Source of the DNA: Croceimicrobium sp965279135
GTDB lineage: Bacteria > Bacteroidota > Bacteroidia > Flavobacteriales > Schleiferiaceae
Direction: 5' to 3'
Assembly (NCBI GenBank): GCA_965279135.1
Contig: OZ257133.1
Coordinates: forward strand, 372,001-436,000
Length of the DNA: 64,000 nucleotides
Of the stretch, positions 26,476-34,502 are shown one piece after another (position 1 is the stretch's first letter; every line of letters begins with the position of its first letter). Made by a program: the position numbers and the translations under genes. Below the pieces are notes generated by a model. It searched no databases. It saw only the letters and a program-made list of their open reading frames with translations, and was not told where the DNA came from.

Positions 26476-27486
26476 TTAGTCTTGAAACTCTCTTAGAAAT
26501 TCTTCTGCCTTTTCAACCATTTCGGAACTGCCACAAAAGAAAGGAACCCTTTGGTGAAGTTCGGTGGGGTCAATATCCAGAATTCTGGTCTTACCATCAC
26601 TGGCCTTACCACCAGCCTGCTCAATTAGAAAGGCCATCGGATTGCACTCATAGAGTAACCTTAGTTTTCCATTGGGAGCTTTGGTACCTCGAGGATAGAT
26701 ATAAATTCCTCCTTTTAAAAGATTACGGTGGAAATCAGCCACTAAAGATCCTATGTATCTGGAGGTAAGCGGGCGGTTTGTTGCAGGGTCTAATTCCTGA
26801 CACCATTTGATGTAGCGCTTCACACCTTCGGGCATGTGCACATAATTACCTTCATTGATCGAATAAATCTTTCCGTTCTTCTTTACCCGCATGTCTGGGT
26901 GAGAGAGAAAGAAACTGCCAATGCCGGGATCATAGGTAAAGGCATTTACCCCATTACCTGTGGTATATACTAACATCGTTGAGGTGCCATAGACCAGATA
27001 CCCTGCTGCGACTTGTTTATTGCCAGGTTGCAGGAAATCCTCTAAACCTACCGGACTACCTGGTGGTGTTACCCGACGGTAAATACTAAAAATAGTTCCT
27101 ACAGATACGTTTACATCGATATTGCTACTCCCATCAAGTGGATCAATGAGCACGACATAACGGGCATCAGAATGGATTTCATCATCGAAGATGATATGGT
27201 CTTCCATCTCCTCACTGGCTAATCCGCAAATCTCCCCACGTTTACGTAAGGTGCTAATAAACATGTCATTAGCTAATACATCCAGTTTTTGCTGATCTTC
27301 ACCTTGAACATTTTCTTCTCCGGCAGCGCCTATAATATTGGCCAAACCGGCTTTGTTAATTCCTTGATTAACCATTTTGCCCGCAAGGCGAATAGAACTT
27401 AAAAGGGCACTTAATTCTCCTTTGGCATAAGGGAAGTCCTTTTGATTTTCAATAATAAACTCACCGAGGGTAATATGTCTTTCCAT
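26476..27486 (-). CDS. fbp: Class I fructose-1,6-bisphosphatase
   Basis: The 336-aa enzyme hydrolyses fructose 1,6-bisphosphate to fructose 6-phosphate in gluconeogenesis. The metal-binding signature is DPLDGSSNIDVNVSVGTIF, and the substrate-binding C-terminal region includes RYIGSLVADFHRNLLKGGIY and GKLRLLYECNPMAFLIEQAGG. The ATG at 27486 is correct: the alternative TTG at 27507 lies inside a perfect -7 promoter box. The N-terminus MERHITLGEFI fits the family. It is not in an operon with mfd (327 bases apart). Confidence 0.97.
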   Translation of the reverse strand: MERHITLGEFIIENQKDFPYAKGELSALLSSIRLAGKMVNQGINKAGLANIIGAAGEENVQGEDQQKLDVLANDMFISTLRKRGEICGLASEEMEDHIIFDDEIHSDARYVVLIDPLDGSSNIDVNVSVGTIFSIYRRVTPPGSPVGLEDFLQPGNKQVAAGYLVYGTSTMLVYTTGNGVNAFTYDPGIGSFFLSHPDMRVKKNGKIYSINEGNYVHMPEGVKRYIKWCQELDPATNRPLTSRYIGSLVADFHRNLLKGGIYIYPRGTKAPNGKLRLLYECNPMAFLIEQAGGKASDGKTRILDIDPTELHQRVPFFCGSSEMVEKAEEFLREFQD

Positions 27487-27504
27487 ATATTGAGAGGTAT
27501 GAAG

Positions 27505-27512
27505 CAAATGTA
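27505..27512 (-). promoter_or_regulatory. -7 promoter box of fbp
   Basis: On the minus strand TACATTTG matches TAnnTTTG and lies 18 bases upstream of the fbp ATG at 27486, so the mRNA leader would be only about 12 bases. It rules out the longer TTG start. Confidence 0.55.
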
Positions 27513-27519
27513 GAATTAA

Positions 27520-28005
27520 TCAGGCTTTGAGCTTTTTGATCGACCGTAAAAATTCACTCAATTCTGAATTTTTACGCGTTGAAATGAGAAGCTTCTCTCC
27601 ATTTTTTAATTCCAGAAACATTCCATGCTTTCCGCCGGCATTGTAGATGGTTCCATATTTAGAATGCTGGCGTTTGCCGTATCCACTGCGCGGCATGTTA
27701 ATGATGCTAACTTTTTTAATCTCCTTCCAATTGCACTCTAATTGACCCAGGGGCCCAAAGGTCATTCGAAATTGTGTGGAGTCTAAATCCAAAATTAATT
27801 GGGTGCGGGCCATGATTACGGTGAATAAAGCCGAGAATAAGACTCCAGAGATAAGGGCCCAGGAAGGCAAAGGATTATCTCCTATCGGCATGCCAAGCAA
27901 TATTTGCGAAACGCTGGCAATGGTAAAGAAGAAGAGCAAACCAATTAAAACGATCCAAAGCAGCCAATTTTTTAAAGCTTGTATTTCGTGATAGCTCTTA
28001 TTCAT
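27520..28005 (-). CDS. Membrane protein of unknown function
   Basis: The 161-aa product has two membrane helices (about residues 15-40 and 50-70) and a C-terminal soluble part with LECNWKEIKKVSIINMPRSG and MFLELKNGEKLLISTRKN. This is the pattern of PH-like (bPH2/YdbT-type) domains at a membrane. I chose the ATG at 28005 because an upstream in-frame start would extend into the lysA promoter. It is divergent from lysA (43 bases between starts). The family is not certain. Confidence 0.65.
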   Translation of the reverse strand: MNKSYHEIQALKNWLLWIVLIGLLFFFTIASVSQILLGMPIGDNPLPSWALISGVLFSALFTVIMARTQLILDLDSTQFRMTFGPLGQLECNWKEIKKVSIINMPRSGYGKRQHSKYGTIYNAGGKHGMFLELKNGEKLLISTRKNSELSEFLRSIKKLKA

Positions 28006-28022
28006 AGGATGGATGGCATTTT

Positions 28023-28030
28023 TACCTTTG
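28023..28030 (+). promoter_or_regulatory. -7 promoter box of lysA
   Basis: TACCTTTG is an exact TAnnTTTG match followed by CCGGC. It is 18 bases upstream of the lysA ATG at 28049. Confidence 0.55.
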
Positions 28031-28048
28031 CCGGCAATAATAATCATA

Positions 28049-29290
28049 ATGCTGAAACTTAAGAACGATCAATTCGAAATTGGTGGCCTGGATGTGCGCC
28101 AAATTTGCGAAGACTACGGAAGCCCACTTTACATTTATGACAGTGCTAAAATGGAAGAGCAGTACAAACGGCTCAAACAGGCTTTTAAGGGATCGAAGCT
28201 TAAGATTAACTATGCCTGTAAGGCACTGAGCAACATCAACGTGTTGCGTCTCTTTCAAAGAATGGGGGCGGGCTTGGATACAGTTTCCATTCAAGAGGTC
28301 GATTTAGGGTTGCGGGCCGGATTTGCACCGCATGAAATCATTTACACGCCCAATGGTGTCTCTTTTGATGAAATTGTGAAAGCGGTCGAAAAAGGGGTTC
28401 GCATAAACATCGACAATTTGAGCCTTTTGGAACAATTCGGTGCAAAGTATGGCGAGTCTTACCCCGTTTGTATCCGGATGAATCCACATATAATGGCTGG
28501 CGGAAATGCCAAGATCTCGGTAGGGCATATCGATTCAAAATTTGGAATAAGTATTCATCAAACTCGGCACTTAGAGCGTTTGGTGGAAAGCCTCAACTTA
28601 AAAGTGGAAGGGGTACATATGCATACTGGAAGCGACATTTTAGATGTGGATACCTTCCTGAAAGGTGCAGAACTGTTATTCGATGTGGCGCGTGATTTTC
28701 CCGACTTAGAATACATCGATTTCGGAAGTGGCTTTAAGGTTCCCTATCGCGATGGTGATATTGCCACCAATGTTGAGGAATTGGGTGAAAAGATGTCGGC
28801 GATGTTTCAAGAGTTTTGCTCGGAATATGGTCGCGATCTGGAAATTGAATTTGAGCCAGGTAAATTCCTGGTATCCGAATCAGGTACTTTTTGTTGTCGC
28901 GTAAATGGTTTGAAGCAAACAACAGCGACGGTTTTTGCCCAAGTTGACACAGGTATGAATCACTTGATTCGTCCTATGTTTTACGATGCCTATCATCATA
29001 TCGAAAATATTTCCAATCCAGGGGCTTCAACCCGGGTTTACACCGTGGTTGGTTACATCTGCGAGACAGACACCTTCGCCAGTGATCGACAATTAAGTGA
29101 AGTGAGGCAGGGAGATATTCTGGCCTTCCGCAATGCCGGGGCCTATTGCTTTACCATGGCAAATAATTACAATAGCCGATTCAAACCGGCCGAGGTTTTA
29201 GTTCATGAAGGCAAGGCGCATTTAATTACTCGCCGTCAGAATTTGGATGACATCCTACACAATCAAGTCGAGCTGGAATGGCAGAATTAA
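28049..29290 (+). CDS. lysA: Diaminopimelate decarboxylase
   Basis: The 413-aa PLP enzyme of fold type III converts meso-diaminopimelate to L-lysine. The PLP lysine is in INYACKALSN. The barrel motifs HMHTGSDI, IDFGSGFKVPY and EFEPGKFLV, and the C-terminal CETDTFA and FRNAGAYCFTMANNYNSR, match the family. The ATG at 28049 fits; an earlier frame from 28013 reads through the promoter box. The GNAT gene overlaps its 3-prime end by 13 bases. Confidence 0.95.
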   Translation: MLKLKNDQFEIGGLDVRQICEDYGSPLYIYDSAKMEEQYKRLKQAFKGSKLKINYACKALSNINVLRLFQRMGAGLDTVSIQEVDLGLRAGFAPHEIIYTPNGVSFDEIVKAVEKGVRINIDNLSLLEQFGAKYGESYPVCIRMNPHIMAGGNAKISVGHIDSKFGISIHQTRHLERLVESLNLKVEGVHMHTGSDILDVDTFLKGAELLFDVARDFPDLEYIDFGSGFKVPYRDGDIATNVEELGEKMSAMFQEFCSEYGRDLEIEFEPGKFLVSESGTFCCRVNGLKQTTATVFAQVDTGMNHLIRPMFYDAYHHIENISNPGASTRVYTVVGYICETDTFASDRQLSEVRQGDILAFRNAGAYCFTMANNYNSRFKPAEVLVHEGKAHLITRRQNLDDILHNQVELEWQN

Positions 29291-29739
29291 GTATTCGACC
29301 AGGCGGTGCAGCAGAAATTGCTGATCTATTCCAATTAATAAAGGATTTGGCGCTCTTTGAAAAAGCCCCCGAGGAAGTTATTACCAACGAAATTGAATTA
29401 AAGCAGGACTTTGATTCCGGCCGCTATGAGTTTCTTGTTGCAGAGTTAAAGGACGAGGGAATTGTAGGTATTTCTCTCTTTTATCCCCGCTATTCCACTT
29501 GGAAGGGAAATTGTTTTTACCTGGAAGATCTATACGTAATGCCAGAATACCGAGGTAAGGGCTATGGCAAAATGCTTTTAGAGGCTACCGCTGAGATTGC
29601 AAAGAAAGCAGGAGCTAAGAGACTGGACTGGCAGGTTTTAGATTGGAATACCCCTGCGGTTGAATTCTATCAGAAAATTGGTGCGAAGGTGGAGAAGGAA
29701 TGGTGGAATTGTAAATGGTGGCTGAGCGATAAAGAGTGA
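29278..29739 (+). CDS. GNAT-family N-acetyltransferase
   Basis: The 153-aa product is a single GNAT domain. The acetyl-CoA pyrophosphate-binding motif A is YRGKGYGKMLL, preceded by LEDLYVMPEYRG, and the C-terminal DWNTPAVEFYQKIGAK is typical of the diamine/thialysine acetyltransferase subgroup (SSAT-like). The probable substrate is a polyamine or lysine-like amine, which would suit its place beside lysA, but this is inference. It overlaps lysA by 13 bases and the next gene by 4. Confidence 0.9.
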   Translation: MAELSIRPGGAAEIADLFQLIKDLALFEKAPEEVITNEIELKQDFDSGRYEFLVAELKDEGIVGISLFYPRYSTWKGNCFYLEDLYVMPEYRGKGYGKMLLEATAEIAKKAGAKRLDWQVLDWNTPAVEFYQKIGAKVEKEWWNCKWWLSDKE

Positions 29740-30950
29740 GTTGGCGAATCGCAATAGTCGGAGGCGGAGCGGCTGGTTTTTTTGCAGCTATTCATGCTGC
29801 AGGGCCTGATAATGAGGTACGACTTTTTGAGAAAAGCGCTCAATCTTTAGCCAAGGTTCGGATTAGCGGCGGAGGTCGATGCAATCTTTTACATCACTGT
29901 CCGTATCCTTCAGAACTGGTTAAGGCTTATCCGCGAGGTGGTAAATCCCTTAAGAAACCATTTGGTCTTTATGCATTCAATGAGGCGAAGCAATGGTTTG
30001 AAGACCAGGGTTTGCAATTGAAAGTGGAGGATGATGGCAGAATGTTTCCTACTAGTGATCGTAGCGAATCGGTAATTGAGGTTTTAGAAGCTGCCGCCCA
30101 GCGAGGCAAAGTGCAGATTGAAACTCGCAAGGCTCTGGTGAAACTTCTTAAAAATGAGGAAACTTACACTTTGGAGTTTCGAGATGGAACCCTGGAGCAT
30201 TTCGATAAGGTTATCTTAGCACTGGGTGGTCAACCAAAGGATTCAGGTTTTTCCTTTTTACAAGATTTCGATCTCAAGATAGTTGATCCGGTTCCTTCTT
30301 TATTCACTTTCAATGTTCCTGATTCGGCCTATCAGGATTTACAAGGATTATCAGTCCCTCACGCCTGGGTGCAGGTTCCTGGAACCAAGTGGAAGGAAAC
30401 GGGACCCTTACTTATTACCCATTGGGGTTTTTCCGGTCCGGCGGTCTTGAAGATTAGCGCCTGGCAGGCCAGAGAACTTTTTGATCGTAGCTATCAGTTT
30501 CCAATTTTAATTAATTGGATAGGAATGTCCGAAGAGGAAGCACGGGATAAATTAGACCAACATTTTGGTGCTCATCCAGCCAAGTCGGTCCAGAACAGTA
30601 GGACTTTCAACTTACCAACTCGGTTATGGCGTCGCCTTCTGGAGCAAGCGCAAATTCCATTGGAAAAGCAAAACCGGGATTTGGCTAAAAAAGAACGTAA
30701 TCGTCTTATTGAACATTTGGTGCGCTCATCCTTTAAGGTAAATGGCAAAACAACCTTTAAAGAGGAATTTGTTACCGCCGGAGGCATTGATCTCCATGAA
30801 ATTGATCTCCATACCTATCAGCTAAAGCGATATCCTGGACTATTTGCAGTAGGAGAATTGATCAATGTTGATGGAATTACTGGAGGCTATAATTTCCAGC
30901 ATGCCTGGACCAGTGGCTTTTTAGCAGGTTCTACGGCTGGTAAAAAATAA
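29736..30950 (+). CDS. BaiN/HI0933-type flavoprotein (NAD(P)/FAD-dependent oxidoreductase)
   Basis: The 404-aa product is an HI0933/YhiN-like flavoprotein. The FAD Rossmann motif IVGGGAAGFFAAIHA is at the N-terminus, the family signature KVRISGGGRCNLLHH follows, and the C-terminal GELINVDGITGGYNFQHAWTSG is diagnostic. The GTG start at 29736 overlaps the GNAT stop. Related proteins reduce enone-type substrates (BaiN) or are uncharacterised. It is the third gene of the lysA-GNAT-flavoprotein operon. Confidence 0.92.
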   Translation: MSWRIAIVGGGAAGFFAAIHAAGPDNEVRLFEKSAQSLAKVRISGGGRCNLLHHCPYPSELVKAYPRGGKSLKKPFGLYAFNEAKQWFEDQGLQLKVEDDGRMFPTSDRSESVIEVLEAAAQRGKVQIETRKALVKLLKNEETYTLEFRDGTLEHFDKVILALGGQPKDSGFSFLQDFDLKIVDPVPSLFTFNVPDSAYQDLQGLSVPHAWVQVPGTKWKETGPLLITHWGFSGPAVLKISAWQARELFDRSYQFPILINWIGMSEEEARDKLDQHFGAHPAKSVQNSRTFNLPTRLWRRLLEQAQIPLEKQNRDLAKKERNRLIEHLVRSSFKVNGKTTFKEEFVTAGGIDLHEIDLHTYQLKRYPGLFAVGELINVDGITGGYNFQHAWTSGFLAGSTAGKK

Positions 30951-30987
30951 ATTTCAGGAAAAGCTTTACCATTTTAAAATTGTACCA

Positions 30988-30995
30988 TACTTTCG
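30988..30995 (+). promoter_or_regulatory. Near-consensus -7 box of the tetR-icd-sbtAB operon
   Basis: TACTTTCG differs from TAnnTTTG by one base and is followed by CCGCG, as in the serC promoter. It lies 33 bases upstream of the tetR ATG. Confidence 0.4.
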
Positions 30996-31027
30996 CCGCG
31001 TATAGTAAAACTATATTTTAAGAAAGG

Positions 31028-31702
31028 ATGTCTAAATACTCATTTCAGCTCAATCACGATCTTTATTTGAAGGACCCGTTGAGTTCTGATAAAGGAAAAG
31101 CCATCATAAAATCTGGTGCAGCTCTTATCCTTCAAATGGGTTTGGAGGCTTTTACCGCACGTAAATTAGCGGAGGCAGCAGGTGTAACTGAAGCAACGGT
31201 GTATAAGTACTTTGCCAATAAGCAAAAGTTACTTCAGTACTATTTCCAGTTGTACTGGACCTGGCTGGAACAGCAGATTAAAGTCTTTACTGCGGTTGAA
31301 GATGATCATTTTCAAAAACTTAACCGAGCGGTTAAAATCCTTTCCGAAATGCCAGAAGTGGCAGCCGACCCAGGCTTGGTAAGCAAGGCGGATTTGCGGA
31401 AACTGGTTGTAATGGAGGGCGCCAAAGCCTATTACAATATTCAGGTTGATGAGGATAATGCAAAAAAGCTTTTTGCGCCTTATAAGAGCGTAACAGCATT
31501 AATTGCCAAGATGATTTTAGCCGTTGACCCGGATCAACCTTACCCTTATTCACTAGCGACTACCCTTCTCGAGATGTCTCATTCTTTAGAGTACTATCGA
31601 GATCATTTACCATCCCTAACCGATTTTCCACGTGATAAGGACCAGTCGAAATTGACAGGCTTCTTATTGCATATTGTAAATCGTTCAACTTTAAATAAAT
31701 AG
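31028..31702 (+). CDS. TetR-family transcriptional regulator
   Basis: The 224-aa regulator has the TetR helix-turn-helix at about residues 28-70 (LILQMGLEAFTARKLAEAAG, VTEATVYKYFANKQKLLQYY), then a helical ligand-binding domain with no recognised effector. An N-terminal extension of about 25 residues precedes the HTH. It is the first gene of an operon with isocitrate dehydrogenase, SbtA and an SbtB-like protein (gaps 8, 7 and 1 bases). It probably controls that operon. No clear palindrome was found in the 77 bases before it. Confidence 0.9.
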   Translation: MSKYSFQLNHDLYLKDPLSSDKGKAIIKSGAALILQMGLEAFTARKLAEAAGVTEATVYKYFANKQKLLQYYFQLYWTWLEQQIKVFTAVEDDHFQKLNRAVKILSEMPEVAADPGLVSKADLRKLVVMEGAKAYYNIQVDEDNAKKLFAPYKSVTALIAKMILAVDPDQPYPYSLATTLLEMSHSLEYYRDHLPSLTDFPRDKDQSKLTGFLLHIVNRSTLNK

Positions 31703-31710
31703 ACCTACTA

Positions 31711-33180
31711 ATGAACACAAAACCTAGGGTTACAGTTGCCAAAGGCGACGGAATCGGACCGGAAATCATGGATGCCACTCTGAGAATTATGGAGGCAGCC
31801 GGTGCTGATTTAGATTATGATTACATCGATATTGGTGAGAAAGTGTACCTGCAAGGGAATACTGCCGGTATCACTAATGAGTCCTGGGATACTCTGCGTC
31901 GTAACAAGATTCTTTTCAAAGCTCCGATTACTACTCCGCAAGGTGGGGGTTACAAGAGTCTTAATGTTACCATTCGTAAGTCTTTAGGATTGTATGCTAA
32001 TGTGCGTCCTTGTCGCAGTTATGCGCCCTTCGTACAAAGCAAGCACCCTGATATGGACGTCGTAATCATCCGTGAGAACGAAGAGGATCTTTATGCAGGT
32101 ATTGAGCACCGTCAAACTACGGATGTGTTTCAGTGCCTTAAGCTCATTACTATCCCTGGTACCCAGAAGATTGTACGTTATGCCTTTGAGTATGCCCGCA
32201 ACTTCAATCGCAAGAAGGTTACTTGCATGGTGAAGGATAATATCATGAAGGTTACCGACGGTCTTTTCGCACAGGTATTTCGTGAGATCGCTCAGGAATA
32301 CCCAGATATTGAAAGTGATCTTCGCATTATCGATATAGGTGCTGCTTTATTGGCCGATCGCCCTGAGGATTTTGACGTGGTGGTTACATTAAACCTATAT
32401 GGTGATATCATTAGTGATATCGCAGCACAGATCACTGGTTCTGTTGGGCTTGGTGGTTCTTGTAACTTAGGTAAGGACTTCGCTATGTTCGAGGCTGTGC
32501 ACGGGTCTGCCCCCGATATTGCCGGTCAGGATCTTGCTAATCCTAGTGGCTTAATTTCCGCCGCCGTTATGATGTTAGAGCACCTCGGTCAATTAGAAGC
32601 GGCCGAAAAAATTGCCAATGCCTGGACTAAAACTTTAGAGGATGGAATCCATACCGGTGATATCTATCGCGAAGGAGTTTCCAAAACCAGAGTAGGAACC
32701 ACTGCTTTTGCAGATGCAATCATTAAGCGTATTGGTCAGAAGCCGGCGAGCCTGCCTGTTCTAAATCTAAATCAGGATTCATTTAAACCAATTGAAATTC
32801 CCGATTATAATCGTCGTCCACAGGACAAAACCCTCGTTGGGGTAGACGTATTTATTGATGACGCGAACCGCAGTGCCGATGAACTAGGAGCAGTTTTAAC
32901 AGAGGCTGCACAAGGGGCACTTAAGCTAAAAATGATTACTAATCGCGGAGTTAAGGTATTCCCAGATGGATTACCTGAAACCTTTTGTACCGATCACTGG
33001 CGTTGTCGCTTTGTAAACCGCGAAAATCCGAAGGATGTAAATCAAATGCAGGCGGTATCTAAAGAAGATTTGATGGATCTGTTAATGGCCCTCACCAAAA
33101 ACGGTCTTGATGTGGTAAAGACAGAAAACCTTTACTACTTCGACGGGAAAATCGCTTTCTCGCTCGGTCAAGGCGAATAG
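31711..33180 (+). CDS. icd: NADP-type isocitrate dehydrogenase (long form)
   Basis: The 489-aa enzyme decarboxylates isocitrate to 2-oxoglutarate and CO2. The catalytic core (1-340) has GDGIGPEIMDATLRI, the substrate region VTIRKSLGLYANVRPCRSY and IIRENEEDLYAGIEHRQ, and VHGSAPDIAGQDLANPSG. About 130 extra C-terminal residues match the long Thermus-type form found in Bacteroidota. The coenzyme is not certain from inspection. It is followed by sbtA after 7 bases, so a bicarbonate transporter is co-expressed with a CO2-releasing enzyme. Confidence 0.92.
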   Translation: MNTKPRVTVAKGDGIGPEIMDATLRIMEAAGADLDYDYIDIGEKVYLQGNTAGITNESWDTLRRNKILFKAPITTPQGGGYKSLNVTIRKSLGLYANVRPCRSYAPFVQSKHPDMDVVIIRENEEDLYAGIEHRQTTDVFQCLKLITIPGTQKIVRYAFEYARNFNRKKVTCMVKDNIMKVTDGLFAQVFREIAQEYPDIESDLRIIDIGAALLADRPEDFDVVVTLNLYGDIISDIAAQITGSVGLGGSCNLGKDFAMFEAVHGSAPDIAGQDLANPSGLISAAVMMLEHLGQLEAAEKIANAWTKTLEDGIHTGDIYREGVSKTRVGTTAFADAIIKRIGQKPASLPVLNLNQDSFKPIEIPDYNRRPQDKTLVGVDVFIDDANRSADELGAVLTEAAQGALKLKMITNRGVKVFPDGLPETFCTDHWRCRFVNRENPKDVNQMQAVSKEDLMDLLMALTKNGLDVVKTENLYYFDGKIAFSLGQGE

Positions 33181-33187
33181 TTAGACC

Positions 33188-34156
33188 ATGAATTTAGAAT
33201 TGATTACCCATAATCTGCTAAGCCCCCCGATTTTGTTTTTTCTCGGGGGGCTACTTGCTGTAGCGCTCCGGTCAGACCTGGAAATTCCCCGGGATGTTGC
33301 CAAGTTCCTATCGCTCTTCCTGCTTTTTTCGATTGGATTAAAGGGAGGCATGGAACTCTCTCATGGAGGGGATTGGGCAGTGATGTTAAAGCCTCTGGTA
33401 TTTGCAGTTTTCCTTGCAGTTTTGGTACCTCTGTATACCTTCTTTATCCTTAAGCGGAAGCTCGATATTTACAATGCCGGTGCCTTAGCTGCCACTTACG
33501 GCTCTGTGAGTGCGGTAACTTTTGTTACGGCGGTTTCTTTTTTGCAAGGAGCAGGTATTGAGTACGGAGGTCACATGATTGCTGCCCTGGCAATTATGGA
33601 ATCTCCGGCAATTATTGTGGGTGTAATTCTAATTGGTCGATTCTCTCAAAATCAAAAGAAAGGAAACCGTATGAAAAAGGTCTTGCACGAGGCCTTCACA
33701 AACGGTTCTGTTTTCATTATTCTGCTAAGCTTACTAATAGGATTTGTAATCGCCGACGACCAATACGAAGGGGTTGCGCCTTTTAGTGAAAGCCTGTTTA
33801 AAGGAATCCTCACTTTGTTTATGCTGGACATGGGATTACTAGCCGGGAAACGTATTTCCGGATTGCGAACCAAAGGAGGATTCCTACTTCTATTCGGAAT
33901 CTTTATACCATTGCTCAATGCGGGTATAACTATGGTACTTTGCCCCATATTCGGCGTTAGCCTGGGGAATGCTTTCCTACTAACAATTTTAGCGGCTAGT
34001 GCTAGTTATATTGCTGTTCCGGCAGCGATGAGAATGGCGGTGCCTAAAGCTAATCCTGGAATTTATGTTCCACTATCATTGGGTATTACCTTTCCGCTTA
34101 ACATTATTGTAGGAATACCGGTATATTACATGATCCTTCAAAATCTATACGCTTGA
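33188..34156 (+). CDS. sbtA: SbtA-like sodium-dependent bicarbonate transporter
   Basis: The 322-aa membrane protein matches the SbtA family (PF05982): FLGGLLAVALRSDLEIP, FLLFSIGLKGGMELSH, AATYGSVSAVTFVTAV and AIMESPAIIVGVIL are characteristic. About ten membrane helices are predicted, with a cytoplasmic loop near residues 150-170 (QNQKKGNRMKK). In cyanobacteria SbtA imports bicarbonate with sodium. Here it follows icd by 7 bases and precedes a PII-like gene by 1 base. The role in a non-photosynthetic bacterium, perhaps supplying carboxylases, is inference. Confidence 0.92.
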   Translation: MNLELITHNLLSPPILFFLGGLLAVALRSDLEIPRDVAKFLSLFLLFSIGLKGGMELSHGGDWAVMLKPLVFAVFLAVLVPLYTFFILKRKLDIYNAGALAATYGSVSAVTFVTAVSFLQGAGIEYGGHMIAALAIMESPAIIVGVILIGRFSQNQKKGNRMKKVLHEAFTNGSVFIILLSLLIGFVIADDQYEGVAPFSESLFKGILTLFMLDMGLLAGKRISGLRTKGGFLLLFGIFIPLLNAGITMVLCPIFGVSLGNAFLLTILAASASYIAVPAAMRMAVPKANPGIYVPLSLGITFPLNIIVGIPVYYMILQNLYA

Positions 34157-34157
34157 C

Positions 34158-34451
34158 ATGGAAAACATTCGCAGAGTAGAAATTATCGTTCCCCGTCCGG
34201 AATTAGAGCGTGTATTAGAACTCTTCCGTGAAAACAAGGTAGAAGGTTATACCCTAATCGAGAAAGTAAAGGGAATGGGCCACCGGGGAATTCAGGATGG
34301 TTTGGGACTTACGGATGCCTTCACTAATAGTATGCTTATCTGGTATTGCATGCCGGCAAAGTTTGAAGGTTTACGTGAACGGATGCGGGCATTGCTCGAA
34401 GAATGTGGTGGGATTTGTGCGGTATCAGAAGCACAATGGCTAATGCATTAG
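34158..34451 (+). CDS. SbtB-like PII-type regulatory protein
   Basis: The 97-aa product has the ferredoxin-like PII fold: an N-terminal strand RRVEIIVPRPELERVLELF, YTLIEKVKGMG, a T-loop candidate GHRGIQDGLGLTDAFTNS, then SMLIWYCMPAKFEGLRERMR and a C-terminal CGGICAVSEAQWLMH. Such SbtB proteins bind cAMP, ATP or related nucleotides and control SbtA. It starts 1 base after sbtA. The C-terminal CGPEGC-type motif of cyanobacterial SbtB is absent. Assignment rests on sequence pattern plus the adjacent sbtA. Confidence 0.82.
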   Translation: MENIRRVEIIVPRPELERVLELFRENKVEGYTLIEKVKGMGHRGIQDGLGLTDAFTNSMLIWYCMPAKFEGLRERMRALLEECGGICAVSEAQWLMH

Positions 34452-34476
34452 AGCCCTCTCTATGGCTTGCAAGTTG

Positions 34477-34484
34477 TACTTTTG
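34477..34484 (+). promoter_or_regulatory. -7 promoter box of lysC
   Basis: TACTTTTG, an exact TAnnTTTG match followed by CGGCC, lies 18 bases upstream of the lysC ATG at 34503. It separates lysC from the preceding sbtB gene. Confidence 0.55.
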
Positions 34485-34502
34485 CGGCCTGATCAAGCCT
34501 TT

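Noticed and set aside
27487..27507. TTG start of fbp 21 bases upstream
   Set aside because: The TTG is part of the TACATTTG promoter box; the ATG at 27486 fits the family.
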